Assembly (NCBI GenBank): GCA_003558435.1
Contig: PWLR01000271.1
Location: 30,876 to 94,875 of the forward strand
Source: Nitriliruptoraceae bacterium
Lineage (GTDB): Bacteria; Actinomycetota; Nitriliruptoria; Nitriliruptorales; Nitriliruptoraceae
Length of the DNA: 64,000 bases
Direction of reading: 5' to 3'
Shown here: positions 19,593 to 29,619 of the stretch, in pieces
How positions within the stretch are numbered: position 1 is the first letter of the stretch
Layout of the letters: each line of letters begins with the position of its first letter
Program-made: the position numbers and the translations under genes
The notes under the pieces: generated by a model
What the model was told of the DNA's origin: nothing
Databases searched by the model: none
Seen by the model: the letters and a program-made list of their open reading frames with translations, nothing else

Positions 19593-20690
19593 TCACCGCT
19601 GGAGCGCGAGTTCGTTGCCCTCGCCGAGCACGACCCGCACGCCCCGGTCGCGGCTGGTGCGGTCGAGGACCGAGCGCAGCCACTCGGCATCGGTGGCCGA
19701 TGCGTGCTCGAGCCGCAGGCGGCGCGCCTGCATCGGGATCATCCGCATGCCGGCCGTCTCACCGCTGCCCGGGTCGAGGTCGACGAGGTACAGCAGCCGG
19801 AGATCGTCGCGGTAGGGCTCGTGTCCGGCGATGCCCTCGTAGTCGTTGATCAGATCACCGCAGCCGTACAGGATGAGCCGACCCCGATAGATCTCGATCG
19901 GCCGGGGATGATGTGACGAGTGCCCGTGCACGACATCCACACCTCCATCGATCAACGCATGGGCGAGGGCCACCTGGTCGTGATCGACCCCGTAGCCCCA
20001 GTTCGAGCCCCAATGGATCGAGACGACGACCAGGTCACCCCGTTGCTTCGACGCGCGGATCCGATCGACGACCGCTGGAGCTGCGGCGCGCAGAGGCTCG
20101 GACACCAGCTCGACACCGGACCGGCCCGGAGTGGCGGCCCAGTCCGACGGGATCCCGCTGCTCGACGCTCCCATGGCGAACACGAGTACCCGGCCACCAT
20201 CGTGGCGTTCCACGACCGCGGGTCGCTGCGCCTCGACCAGGTCGCGGCCTGCACCCACGGGCTGGATCCCCGCATCGACGAGCACGTCCAGGGTCTCCTC
20301 GAGCCCGCCACGACCGAAATCGAGCACGTGGTTGTTGGCGAGCGTGCAGACATCCGGCCCAACGATCGTCAGAGCGCCGAGGTTGTCGGGGTTCATGCGG
20401 TAGTGCACACCCTTGTCCGCAGCGACATCGTCATGACGGGTGACGCTGGTCTCGAGGTTGAGGACCCGCACGTCGGGAGCCGCCACGCGCAGGGCTTCGA
20501 GGGCGTCACCCCACGGCCACGAGACCTCGACCGGCGGGTGGATCGGGCCGTTGGCCTGCTCCGCGAGACGCACGTAGCCGTTCGCATCTTCGACGTAGCC
20601 CTCCCAGAGCCTGGGGTCACCCGGGTTCGGCAGGATCTGATCGACGCCGCGACCGAGCATCACGTCTCCGGCGAGGAACACACGCACCAT
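19593..20690 (-). CDS. CapA family protein (poly-gamma-glutamate synthesis-like, metallophosphatase fold)
   Basis: VFLAGDVMLGRGVDQ, NLETSVTRHD, TLANNHVLDFGRGGLEETLDVLV, SIHWGSNWGY, HGHSSHHPRPIEIYRGRLILYGCGDLINDYE. Confidence 0.9.
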   Translation of the reverse strand: MVRVFLAGDVMLGRGVDQILPNPGDPRLWEGYVEDANGYVRLAEQANGPIHPPVEVSWPWGDALEALRVAAPDVRVLNLETSVTRHDDVAADKGVHYRMNPDNLGALTIVGPDVCTLANNHVLDFGRGGLEETLDVLVDAGIQPVGAGRDLVEAQRPAVVERHDGGRVLVFAMGASSSGIPSDWAATPGRSGVELVSEPLRAAAPAVVDRIRASKQRGDLVVVSIHWGSNWGYGVDHDQVALAHALIDGGVDVVHGHSSHHPRPIEIYRGRLILYGCGDLINDYEGIAGHEPYRDDLRLLYLVDLDPGSGETAGMRMIPMQARRLRLEHASATDAEWLRSVLDRTSRDRGVRVVLGEGNELALQR

Positions 20691-20700
20691 GTCCGACACC

Positions 20701-21291
20701 TCAACACGCCGCGACCGGGTGAACCAGCGCCAGGCGCTGGGGCGAGAGCGTGACCTCACCCTCGGCCGTGTCCAACCGGAGCTCGTCACCTGGCGCTTCG
20801 GCGAGTTCGCCGCACCACGATCGGCCTTCGACGTCCATCACGACCGCCGCAGCCACATCGGTGTCCGCCTCCGTGTTGGTCGGGAACCAGCCAGACAGGG
20901 TCGCCACGACCAGGGCCGTCATCGCCACGTAGGTGAGTCCGATGCCGGTGCGCAGCCGGCGGCGGCGTGTACCCACCGCTCGACGGACCTCGTCGGGGGC
21001 GTTCTGTGCGGGGCCGCGGAACGGGTACGCCACGCGCCCGACCAGATAGATCGCCGTCAGGGCGAGCAGTAGGGCCAGCACCACCAGGATCCCCGGCAGC
21101 CACTGCAGCCATCCCGGGGAAGCGACGCCGTTGCCGTCCCAGAAGACCCCGCAGAAGCCGATGAACCCGAGCACCGCCAGTTGGATGCTGTGCCAGCCAC
21201 GTGCCGAGGCCGCCAGTTCCTCCAGGGCCTCGGGGTCACCCACCTCGAGGTCGCTCGCGGATACGTCGGCAGCTAGGTCGGACGCGTCCAT
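20701..21291 (-). CDS. hypothetical membrane protein
   Basis: Three predicted TM segments. Starts at ATG 21291, directly upstream of capA-like. Confidence 0.55.
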   Translation of the reverse strand: MDASDLAADVSASDLEVGDPEALEELAASARGWHSIQLAVLGFIGFCGVFWDGNGVASPGWLQWLPGILVVLALLLALTAIYLVGRVAYPFRGPAQNAPDEVRRAVGTRRRRLRTGIGLTYVAMTALVVATLSGWFPTNTEADTDVAAAVVMDVEGRSWCGELAEAPGDELRLDTAEGEVTLSPQRLALVHPVAAC

Positions 21292-21615
21292 TCGCCAGCC
21301 TCTCACCACGGCTACGCAGGATCGTGCCCTGAGTCGTCCCTGCCGGCGAAGAAGGCCGTGGCGCTCGATCCGCCGCGGGACCCTGCCAGCTTGCCAGGCG
21401 ACCGAGCCCCGCGAAAGGCCGATGGGGTGGTTCCGGGCCCGCGCAGGCGGGCGCGGAACGACCGGGGTCCATGACCTCGTCACACCCGAGCCCGATCGGT
21501 CCCACGCGACTCAGCCACTCGGTCACCATCCTTGCCCGCCGCGCGGGATGCTGATAGGACGACGAGCACCCGACGCGGTCATCGTCGGGATGAGCCCAGG
21601 GAAGGCCATGCCGTC

Positions 21616-23466
21616 ATGCCCGATCAGCTTGACCGTTCGTTCGACATCATCATCATCGGGGGAGGATCGGCCGGCGCGGTGATCGCCGCCCGGCTGACGG
21701 AGGATCCCGCCGTGCGGGTGGCACTGCTCGAAGCCGGCGGGCCGCCGCCGCCCGAGGAACTGATGCCGGCTGCCGTGTCGAGCTTGCAGCTCAACCCCAC
21801 GACCGACTGGATGTACACCGCCGACGCCGGCGGGGCGGGTCGCGGTCTGACCGACGGGCGGATGATGGTGCCGCGCGGCAAGATGCTCGGCGGAACCTCG
21901 GGCCTCAACTACATGGCGTACGTCCGCGGGCACCCGGGGGACTTCGACGCGTGGGCGGATGGAGGGGCCACCGGCTGGGCCTACGACGACGTCCTGCCGT
22001 ACTTCAAGAAGAGCGAGGGCATCCAGCCCAGTGGCGACATCGTCGTCGATGCGGACGCGCACAACACCGAGGGGCCCCTCGGGGTGTCGGTACGCACCCC
22101 GGTGATCGGTGCCGCCCAGCAGTTCGTGTCCGCCGCGGCGGCTGCCGGCATCCCCACCGGTGACTACAACGGCCGCGACCGCGGGGGTCCCGACGGCGTC
22201 GCGTCGCTGTTCCAGACGACCACCAAGGACGGCAAGCGGTCATCGACCTTCCATGCCTTCCTCGAGCCGGCGATGGGCCGCGACAACCTCACCGTCATCA
22301 CCCACGCCCACGTCCGACGGATCCTGTTCGATGGCGGGGGCGATGGCCTCACCGCCACCGGGGTCGAATACCACACCGCCGACGGCACCATCCACACCGT
22401 GACGGCGACCAAGGAGGTCGTGCTGAGCGCCGGCGCGATCGGCTCGCCCCACCTGCTGCTGCTGTCGGGGGTGGGCCCGCGCGACGAACTGTCGGCGGTC
22501 GGCGTGGACTGCGTGCACGATCTGCCCGACGTCGGCAAGCACCTCAAGGACCATCTGCACACCGGCCTGTTCTTCCCGGCGCCGGGGGTCGGGGTCTCGA
22601 TGACGGAGGTCGCGATCTCGCTCGGGCCCGACGCGCTGCGCGCCCCAGCCGGACCGCTGCCGGCCGACCCGGCCGACGACGCCGACCTGCCACCCGAGCT
22701 CGCCGGGTTGAAGGCCGAGGCCGAGCGCCAGCTGATCGAGTGGGCGACCACGGGCACGGGCCTACCGTCGTCATCGCTCTACGACGCCGTCGCGTTCTTC
22801 AACACCGGCCTCGGTGACGAGCACACCCATGACGCCCAGGTCGGCTTCCTCGTCTGCGGCTACACCCCGGAGATCTGGAGGGTCATCTTCCGCATGGACC
22901 CCGACGAGTTCTTCGAGGACCCGGCCGTCGCGCTCGCTCCCGACGCCGAGGTCGTCGTCGTGCTACCCAACCCGGTCCAACCGCGTTCCGAGGGCGAGGT
23001 CACCCTCGCCAGCGCCGAGCCGACCGACGCCCCGGTGATCCGCCTCAACTACTTCGACGACCCCCACGACGTCGCGGTCATGATCGCGACCATGCGACGA
23101 GCACTCGAGATCGTCGACCACTGGCCGGGCGCGGGCCTCGGCACCATGCTCGTCCCACCGACGCTCGCGGCGACACACGGGCACCGCTCCGGTGACGTCC
23201 CCAGCGACGAACTGCTCGAGGACCTGGCCCGGCACTATGCGCTGACGGTCTACCACGAGACCTCGACGTGCCGGATCGGGAGCGTCGTCGACGCTGACCT
23301 GCGCGTGCGCGGTACCGCCAACCTGCGGGTGGCCGACGCGAGCGTCATGCCGTCGGTGGTCAGCGGCAACACCAACGCGGCGTGCATCATGATCGGCGAG
23401 AAGGCCGCCGAACTCATCGCTGCCGACCACGACGTCACCCTCCACGAGATCGTCGGGCGTAGCTGA
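21616..23466 (+). CDS. GMC family oxidoreductase (choline dehydrogenase-like)
   Basis: FDIIIIGGGSAGAVIAARLTEDPAVRVALLEAGG, GGTSGLNYMAYVRGHPGDFD, LSAGAIGSPHLLLLSGVGP, C-terminal VADASVMPSVVSGNTNAACIMIGEKAAELI. Confidence 0.93.
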   Translation: MPDQLDRSFDIIIIGGGSAGAVIAARLTEDPAVRVALLEAGGPPPPEELMPAAVSSLQLNPTTDWMYTADAGGAGRGLTDGRMMVPRGKMLGGTSGLNYMAYVRGHPGDFDAWADGGATGWAYDDVLPYFKKSEGIQPSGDIVVDADAHNTEGPLGVSVRTPVIGAAQQFVSAAAAAGIPTGDYNGRDRGGPDGVASLFQTTTKDGKRSSTFHAFLEPAMGRDNLTVITHAHVRRILFDGGGDGLTATGVEYHTADGTIHTVTATKEVVLSAGAIGSPHLLLLSGVGPRDELSAVGVDCVHDLPDVGKHLKDHLHTGLFFPAPGVGVSMTEVAISLGPDALRAPAGPLPADPADDADLPPELAGLKAEAERQLIEWATTGTGLPSSSLYDAVAFFNTGLGDEHTHDAQVGFLVCGYTPEIWRVIFRMDPDEFFEDPAVALAPDAEVVVVLPNPVQPRSEGEVTLASAEPTDAPVIRLNYFDDPHDVAVMIATMRRALEIVDHWPGAGLGTMLVPPTLAATHGHRSGDVPSDELLEDLARHYALTVYHETSTCRIGSVVDADLRVRGTANLRVADASVMPSVVSGNTNAACIMIGEKAAELIAADHDVTLHEIVGRS

Positions 23467-23498
23467 CCGGGGTCCGTCACCCCGAGCGCGATGGTGGC

Positions 23499-23927
23499 TC
23501 AGTCCGCTGTGGTCTGGCCGCGTCGACGGACCGCCGGAAGGTCGCGTGTGACGATGACATCGATCCCGGTTCCGAGGAGGTCGGCCACGGCCACCTCGCC
23601 GCGGCGCACGGGTGCCGCGATCCTCAGGCCGCGTAGGGCCTCGACGGCCGCCAGGAGCTGATCGCGCGGGATCGGCGCGGCGGTGCGCACCGGGACGCGC
23701 CGGATGGCTGCGCCCTCGATCCAGATCGTCGTCGACAGCGGCCGTCGTGGATCGAGGTGCTCCTGCCGGCCGTAACGCTCGCCCTTGCGGCAACTGAAGC
23801 CCCGAACCTCCACGACGTCATCGTCGACCGCGTCGACCTCCAGCCGGCAACCGAGCGGGCAACCGGTGCACAGATAGACATGGGTCGACCGGTCGTCGCC
23901 CGTCGCCGTGGGTTGCCGGTCGTTCAT
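23499..23927 (-). CDS. DUF1667-type protein
   Basis: YLCTGCPLGCRLEVD ... GFSCRKGERYGRQEHLDPRRPLSTT (CxxCPxGC and C-x-KG). 4-nt overlap with the upstream FAD gene. Confidence 0.78.
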   Translation of the reverse strand: MNDRQPTATGDDRSTHVYLCTGCPLGCRLEVDAVDDDVVEVRGFSCRKGERYGRQEHLDPRRPLSTTIWIEGAAIRRVPVRTAAPIPRDQLLAAVEALRGLRIAAPVRRGEVAVADLLGTGIDVIVTRDLPAVRRRGQTTAD

Positions 23928-25207
23928 CGGACCACCGCCTCGGCGGGCACCGCGTCGATGCGCAGCACCGCGCCGGTCCACCCCTCGAGCATCTGGGGAG
24001 CGAGCTTGAGCGTGACCATCTCCGCCGGCACGACCGCTCGCACCTTGCGCTGGTGCACCTCACCGACCCGCAACAGCGTCGGAGCGTAGATCGGCTGCCG
24101 CACCCGGAACGACACGGTATGGGTCCCGTCGCGCGAGATGGTGTGCGGGACGACGTAGGCGACGTTGTCGCCGGGGATCAGACGCACATCCTCGGCCGGT
24201 CTGCGGGCACCCGAGGCCAGTGCGCCGGCCCACTCACCCGCGACGCGCGACTCACGGCTGACCCAGTCGGCGAGGTCGTTGACATGGACGACGTTGCCGG
24301 AGGCGAACACCCCGGGGAGGCTGGTCTCCATGATGCCGCTGACGACCGGCCCACCCGTGACCGGGTCGAACAGCACGCCCAGCTCCCGCGCGAGCTCGGC
24401 GTCCGGGATCAGACCGATCGACAGCAGCAGCGTGTCGACGTCCAGGTCCCACGAACGTGCGAGGAGCGGTTCGAGGTCGTCGTCGACGGGTGCCACGGTG
24501 ACCCGCTCCAACCGATGGCGGCCGTGGATCCCCACCACGGTGGTCGACAGGTGCAGGGGGATGCCGAAGTCATCGAGGCACTGCACGACGTTGCGCATCA
24601 GTCCGCTCGGATGGGGAAGCAGTTCGAAGACCCCGACGACCTCGACACCTTCGAGCGCCAGTCGGCGGGCCATGATCAGGCCGATGTCACCCGACCCGAG
24701 GATCGCCACCCGGCGTCCGGGGAGGTAGCCATCGAGGTTGACCATCCGCTGGGCCAGCCCGGCGGTCATCACCCCGGAGGGACGGTCGCCCGGTATGTGG
24801 ATGGCCCCACGGGTGCGTTCCCGCGCGCCCGTGGCCAGCACGACCGAGCGGGCGTCAAGACCGGTGATCCCGACCGTCGGCGACATCAACTTGATCCGAC
24901 GCTCGGGGCTGATGTCCATCACGTAGGCATCGGTGAGTACATCGATGTCGTGTTCCAAGACCTGCTCGAGATAGCGCTGGGCGTACTCGGGCCCGGTGAT
25001 CTCCTCGTCGAAGGCATGCAGGCCGAACCCGGAGTGGATGCACTGCAGCAGGATGCCGCCGGGATCGGCGTCGCGATCCACCAGCAGGATCCGGTCCGCC
25101 CCCTGGTCACGGGCGCCGAGCGCCGCCGCCATCCCGGCCGGGCCGGTACCGACGACGACCACGTCGTATCCGTCCTGCAGGTGGCGGGGGTGTCCGGTGA
25201 TGGGCAT
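23924..25207 (-). CDS. NAD(P)/FAD-dependent pyridine nucleotide-disulphide oxidoreductase
   Basis: DVVVVGTGPAGMAAALGARDQGADRILLVDRD, AILGSGDIGLIMARRLALEGVEVVGVFE, GVFASGNVVHVND. Confidence 0.87.
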   Translation of the reverse strand: MPITGHPRHLQDGYDVVVVGTGPAGMAAALGARDQGADRILLVDRDADPGGILLQCIHSGFGLHAFDEEITGPEYAQRYLEQVLEHDIDVLTDAYVMDISPERRIKLMSPTVGITGLDARSVVLATGARERTRGAIHIPGDRPSGVMTAGLAQRMVNLDGYLPGRRVAILGSGDIGLIMARRLALEGVEVVGVFELLPHPSGLMRNVVQCLDDFGIPLHLSTTVVGIHGRHRLERVTVAPVDDDLEPLLARSWDLDVDTLLLSIGLIPDAELARELGVLFDPVTGGPVVSGIMETSLPGVFASGNVVHVNDLADWVSRESRVAGEWAGALASGARRPAEDVRLIPGDNVAYVVPHTISRDGTHTVSFRVRQPIYAPTLLRVGEVHQRKVRAVVPAEMVTLKLAPQMLEGWTGAVLRIDAVPAEAVVR

Positions 25208-25213
25208 CGTCGG

Positions 25214-26692
25214 TCAGCTCCCCGGAGTCGGCGCGGCGTGCGCGTCCTCGCGGTCGCGCAGGATCCAGGACGCCCCCCCACGCTTGGTCACCTCGGTGAT
25301 CGGGATCCCCCGGCGCTCGGCCAGCAGCTCCAGGCAACCCCACGTGCAGAACCCACCCTGGCACCGGCCCATCCCTGCGCGCGTGCGGAACTTCACGCCA
25401 TCCAGCGTGCGAGCACCCCGATCGATCGCGTCGAGAACTTCGGCCTTGGTCACCAGCTCGCAGCGGCAGACCAGCTTCGCGAAGTCCGGCTGCTGCGCCG
25501 CCAGCTCCTCCTGCTCCTGGGTCGAGAGGACCGAGAACCGCACCGGGTGCTCGGCCCGGCGGCGCCAGTCCGAACGCTCTCGCAGCTCGAGGCCTTCGTC
25601 GCGCAGGACCTCGACGAGATGATCGGCGATGGCGGGCGCGGCGGTCAACCCCGGCGACTGGATCCCCGCAGCGTTGATGAACCCACGCCGTGCGGTCGGC
25701 CCCAGGATGAAGTCGTCGCCTTCGGCGACGGCCCGGACCCCGGCGAACTCGGCGATCACATCCCGCTGGCTGATGACCGGGACCAGCCGCCGCGCTGCCG
25801 CGAAGACCGCCTGCGCGCCCTCGGGCGTGGTCGCGGTGTCGTCCTTGTCGTCGGTGGCCTCGGCGGTGGGGCCCACCATGATCGTGCCGTCGAAGGTCGG
25901 GATGACGAGCGTGCCCTTCGAGGTCGGGGTCGGACACGGGAAGATCACCGAGGTCACCAGGCCCGCCAGACGCTTGTCGAGCAGGTACTCCTCGCCTTTG
26001 CGCCCGGTGATGGTGAAGGTCCCCACGCCCGCCATCCGCGCCACCTCGTCCGCCCGTAGCCCCGCGGCGTTGACGACGTACCGCGTCACCAGCGTGCGGG
26101 TCGGGGTGCGCACCGTGAGGGGCCCGTCCGGTTCATGGGGATCGGGCGGGTCGATCGCGATGACCGGCTGCTCGGTCGCGATCTCGACCCCGTTGGCGGC
26201 CGCGTTGTCCGCGATCAGCAGCACCGCCTCGTAGGGGTTGATGACGCCCGCCGTCGGCGCCCACAGCGCGGCGATGATGTCACGGGACAGGTTCGGTTGG
26301 TGCTTACGGATGCGATCCACGTCCCACCGCTGCAGACCGGGGACCCCCTTGCGCTCACCCTGGTCGTGCAGGTGTTCGACCGTGCGAAGCTCGCCGTCCG
26401 AGAGGGCGACGAGCAGTTCTCCCACCTGCGCGAAGCCGAACCCGAGGTCGTCCCGCAGCCGCAGCCACCCCTCGTTGCCGGGCCACTCCAGCTGGCCCTT
26501 CATCGTCTTCGGGTCCGCATGGATCCCCGAATGGATGATGCCGCTGTTGGCTTTGCTCACCCCGAAACCGACCTCGGCATCACGCTCGAGGACCACGATG
26601 TCCAGCTGGTAGCGGGACAGTGCCCGGGCCAGCGTGATGCCGACCACACCACCGCCGATCACGACCACGTCATGGCGGCGGGACGGTCCCAC
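25214..26692 (-). CDS. FAD-dependent glycerol-3-phosphate dehydrogenase-like (GlpA family) with C-terminal [2Fe-2S] BFD-like domain
   Basis: DVVVIGGGVVGITLARALSRYQLDIVVLERDAEVGFGVSKANSGIIHSGIH; C-terminal CRCELVTKAEVLDAI...RCQGGFCTWGC. Confidence 0.86.
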   Translation of the reverse strand: MGPSRRHDVVVIGGGVVGITLARALSRYQLDIVVLERDAEVGFGVSKANSGIIHSGIHADPKTMKGQLEWPGNEGWLRLRDDLGFGFAQVGELLVALSDGELRTVEHLHDQGERKGVPGLQRWDVDRIRKHQPNLSRDIIAALWAPTAGVINPYEAVLLIADNAAANGVEIATEQPVIAIDPPDPHEPDGPLTVRTPTRTLVTRYVVNAAGLRADEVARMAGVGTFTITGRKGEEYLLDKRLAGLVTSVIFPCPTPTSKGTLVIPTFDGTIMVGPTAEATDDKDDTATTPEGAQAVFAAARRLVPVISQRDVIAEFAGVRAVAEGDDFILGPTARRGFINAAGIQSPGLTAAPAIADHLVEVLRDEGLELRERSDWRRRAEHPVRFSVLSTQEQEELAAQQPDFAKLVCRCELVTKAEVLDAIDRGARTLDGVKFRTRAGMGRCQGGFCTWGCLELLAERRGIPITEVTKRGGASWILRDREDAHAAPTPGS

Positions 26693-27002
26693 GACGGCTC
26701 CTGGTGCGTCGGCGGCGGTAGCACACCATCACCGTGCCAACAGGCGATACGGGCAGGCAGATGCATTCGGCCCCGTTGATCGGGGCCCGTTGGTCCCACC
26801 TCGCCAAGGCCCGATCGATCCGGGGTCGTACCTCACCGGCGAGCACCGTGCACGCGCGAGCACCGGGCTGCGGCGTCCGTCGACGCGACTCACCGCTGCC
26901 TCCGGTCATCCTGGCCGTGCCGGAAGGCGGCTGGGCGAGAAGGCCCGCGCCGGTACGGCGGGACGCACGTCGAGCGTTCGTCCCCGCTCGGGAGCTCGTA
27001 GG

Positions 27003-27485
27003 GTGCTCGCCGATCTTCCGTGTGTCGAGGCCGCCAGCGATGACGGACGGATACCGCAGAGCACCACGGTTCCGGCGTCGTTCACCGTTGCCGCGGGCCA
27101 GGAGTGGATCGCCAGGCAACATCGGCGGATGACCAGCGGCCAGGGATGGTCGCTCGCGATCGCCGAGGTCGGCACCGACCGGGCCGTCGGATGCATCGTG
27201 CTGCTGCTCCGCCCACAGCCGGGAGTCGGGGGCATCGGGTTCTGGCTGATCCCGGCGGCGCGGGACCAGGGCTACGCATCGCGAGCCGTGGAACTGATGG
27301 CCTCGTGGGCGCTGGGACCGGCGGGCCTCGCCAGGGTCGAAGCCTGGGTCGAGCCCGGCAACCTCGCATCGGTCGCCGTGCTTCGCCGATGCGGGTTCGA
27401 GTTCGAAGGGCGCCTGCGGTCGTTGCTGTCGTTCGGGTCGCGACGCACAGATGCCTTGGTGTTCTCGAGGATCGCGGCTTCGTGA
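27003..27485 (+). CDS. GNAT family N-acetyltransferase
   Basis: GIGFWLIPAARDQGYASRAVELMASWALGPAGLARVEAWVEPGNLASVAVLRRCGFEFEGRLR. The exact N-terminus is unclear. Confidence 0.7.
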   Translation: MLADLPCVEAASDDGRIPQSTTVPASFTVAAGQEWIARQHRRMTSGQGWSLAIAEVGTDRAVGCIVLLLRPQPGVGGIGFWLIPAARDQGYASRAVELMASWALGPAGLARVEAWVEPGNLASVAVLRRCGFEFEGRLRSLLSFGSRRTDALVFSRIAAS

Positions 27486-27741
27486 CGGTGCTCACGATCG
27501 TGAGGCGCCAACTTGTTGGAAGGTGTGCACGCCGTGTGCCGTGAGGACGAGGTGGCACGGCATCCGTCGGCTCGCGAGGTCGGCTCCGACCCCGTCCCTC
27601 ACCCGCTGCCCGCCGCGGTCGGCCGGTTCATCCACCACGCCCCGGCGGTCTTCGACGTTGTTGCAGCGACCGTGACGGTCCTCGCGGGCGAGCCGCTGAA
27701 CGCCGCTCGAGGAACCCACGCTCGAACGCGGGGCGGGTCGG

Positions 27742-28563
27742 TCAGTTGCGCCGGAGCTGTTGGTCGACGACGGTTTGGGCGACGGTGTGGAGTTTGCGGT
27801 GGCTGCGGCCGGAGGCGTCACGCAGCATCGCGAACGCCGTGTCGTCATCGATGCGCGATCGGGCCATGAGGATGCCCTTCGCTCGACCGATCACGTCGCG
27901 GCTGGCGATCGCCTCAGCGAACTGCTGCTGCTGTTCGCCGACTTCTCGCACGAGCTGGTCGAGGTCCGACTGGAGCTCCCGTCCGCGTTCGCTGAGCGTC
28001 TCGTGGTCGCGGCGGTGGGACTGCTCCTGGGCGTCGAGCAGGACGATGGCCCGGTCGCTGTCGGAGGCGAGAAGCGGCCGGTAGCTCTCGATCGGCTCGA
28101 TCCTCGAGTGGAGCGCGCACGCGGCCGAGAAGGCATCGATCGGGGCGCTGTCGATCACGGAGGTCGAGTACAGACACAGCATCTCGAACGCCGGTGCGTC
28201 GCGGATGTGGCTCCAGAGGTGCTCGAGGGTGAGGACGGCCTCGACCTCGCCCGCGTCCCACAACACCGTGGCCAGATCACCACAGACGCGGGTCTCGCCG
28301 GGACGGCCGGCCGCGCCCTGCAACAGCTCGCGTGTGGCGGCCTCGAAGCGTTCGACGTCGACCTCGCCACCGGTCACCCACGTCTCGGCGAGCTGTTCGG
28401 AATCGACCGGTACGTAGTCCCCGCGGGTACGGGCCACCTCCACGTCGATGCCGGCACGGGCCAGTGCCCGCTCCACCGCGCTCTGGTGATCGCCGGTGAG
28501 CGCCGCGACGGCCACCGACCCTTCACGCAGGGCCGGGAGCAAGAACCCGACGGCAGACTCCAC
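27742..28563 (-). CDS. MEDS sensory domain + ANTAR RNA-binding domain regulator (N-terminus uncertain)
   Basis: C-terminal IASRDVIGRAKGILMARSRIDDDTAFAMLRDASGRSHRKLHTVAQTVV is ANTAR. The N-terminal part looks MEDS-like. Confidence 0.72.
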   Translation of the reverse strand: MESAVGFLLPALREGSVAVAALTGDHQSAVERALARAGIDVEVARTRGDYVPVDSEQLAETWVTGGEVDVERFEAATRELLQGAAGRPGETRVCGDLATVLWDAGEVEAVLTLEHLWSHIRDAPAFEMLCLYSTSVIDSAPIDAFSAACALHSRIEPIESYRPLLASDSDRAIVLLDAQEQSHRRDHETLSERGRELQSDLDQLVREVGEQQQQFAEAIASRDVIGRAKGILMARSRIDDDTAFAMLRDASGRSHRKLHTVAQTVVDQQLRRN

Positions 28564-29427
28564 GAGGAAGCTGTCGTGGTCGTAGAAGCCGATCGGGCCG
28601 TGAAGGCCGGGACGGCCCTCGGAAGTGGTGGGATGCGTGGGGATACATGGCCTTCAGAACCTGGTCGAGGTGGATCGCTACCGGCCCTGTCCGCATTGAA
28701 CGACAAGGACCATGTCCTGTCGCGCTCGCTGTGGCTTGGCGGCCGATGTGCGTCCATGAGCGCACGTTCTGCCGTGCGTTGTAGCGGACGGTGGGTGCGT
28801 GCGTGGCAGCTGTCCGCCATCGCTCGTCGTACAGGTCCTCGCGTGTGGGTGGAGGCCGTTTCGTGGCCGATTGGCTCGATCCCGTCGCCCGTTCAGGTCG
28901 GCGGCTGCGGATGGAGCTTGCGATGCGCGCCAACTCGTGGGGTGATGCCTGCGAGGCGCTACGACGTATCACCGATGAGCTCCGACACGACGGCTCGATC
29001 AGGTCCACCAGGTGCCGGGCCGTTCCCGCACCGGCCACGGGATCTCGACCGAGGTCACCGATCCCGCCATGACCGGCAACCGCTGCCGGGCCGCTCTCGA
29101 GCTATGGAAGGCGCGCCGAAGCCCGTGATCAGACCGTTCACCGCCGCACACCCCGAGGGCTCTACGGGTGGCTCACCGGCGGACAACCAGGATCATCGAC
29201 CGACGCCGGGAGTGTTGAGGCGAGCACTCCTCTCATCCTCTCGCCAGGTGTCGCCACGGTGCCCGAACGAAGCGGCGCCTCACAACGATCGGTCGCGACG
29301 CCGAGGTGTCACGTCGAGCCGATCTGACCGCGGGCACCCGGTGCGCTCCCTGGCCGCGACACCTCGACGTCTGGGGCGTGCCGTAGCTGTTGCGAGCATG
29401 CGGGTCACGACCAGCGACGGCCAAGAG

Positions 29428-29458
29428 GAACGGCGCCCTCGCATGGAGGGCGCCGTTC
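29428..29458. other. perfect 13-bp inverted repeat / hairpin
   Basis: GAACGGCGCCCTC-GCATG-GAGGGCGCCGTTC. Confidence 0.75.
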
Positions 29459-29478
29459 GGTCTTCCGGCCGGCATCTC

Positions 29479-29504
29479 GTGTCAGTGTGAACGCCCACTG
29501 ACAC
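29479..29504. other. perfect 9-bp inverted repeat
   Basis: GTGTCAGTG-TGAACGCC-CACTGACAC. Confidence 0.7.
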
Positions 29505-29596
29505 CGCTGCAGGATCCTCTGTCAGATCCCTGCAAGACCCGGGGGTGTCAGCGGGAAGACCGTGCATCCTCCTGCCATTTTCACTGGAAAGCTGCA

Positions 29597-29619
29597 TCCA
29601 AGTTGGAGTCCAAGTTGGA
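29597..29619. repeat. two tandem copies of palindrome TCCAA-G-TTGGA
   Basis: TCCAAGTTGGA G TCCAAGTTGGA. Each copy is self-palindromic around a 1-nt centre, with 12-bp period. Confidence 0.75.

Noticed and set aside
24053-26059. 668-aa plus-strand ORF
   Set aside because: Antisense to the two FAD-dependent oxidoreductases; shadow ORF composition.
28523-29038. 171-aa minus ORF upstream of the ANTAR gene
   Set aside because: Arg/Ser-rich, no domain signature, different frame. Only its ATG at 28648 is kept, as one option in the MEDS start-site finding.
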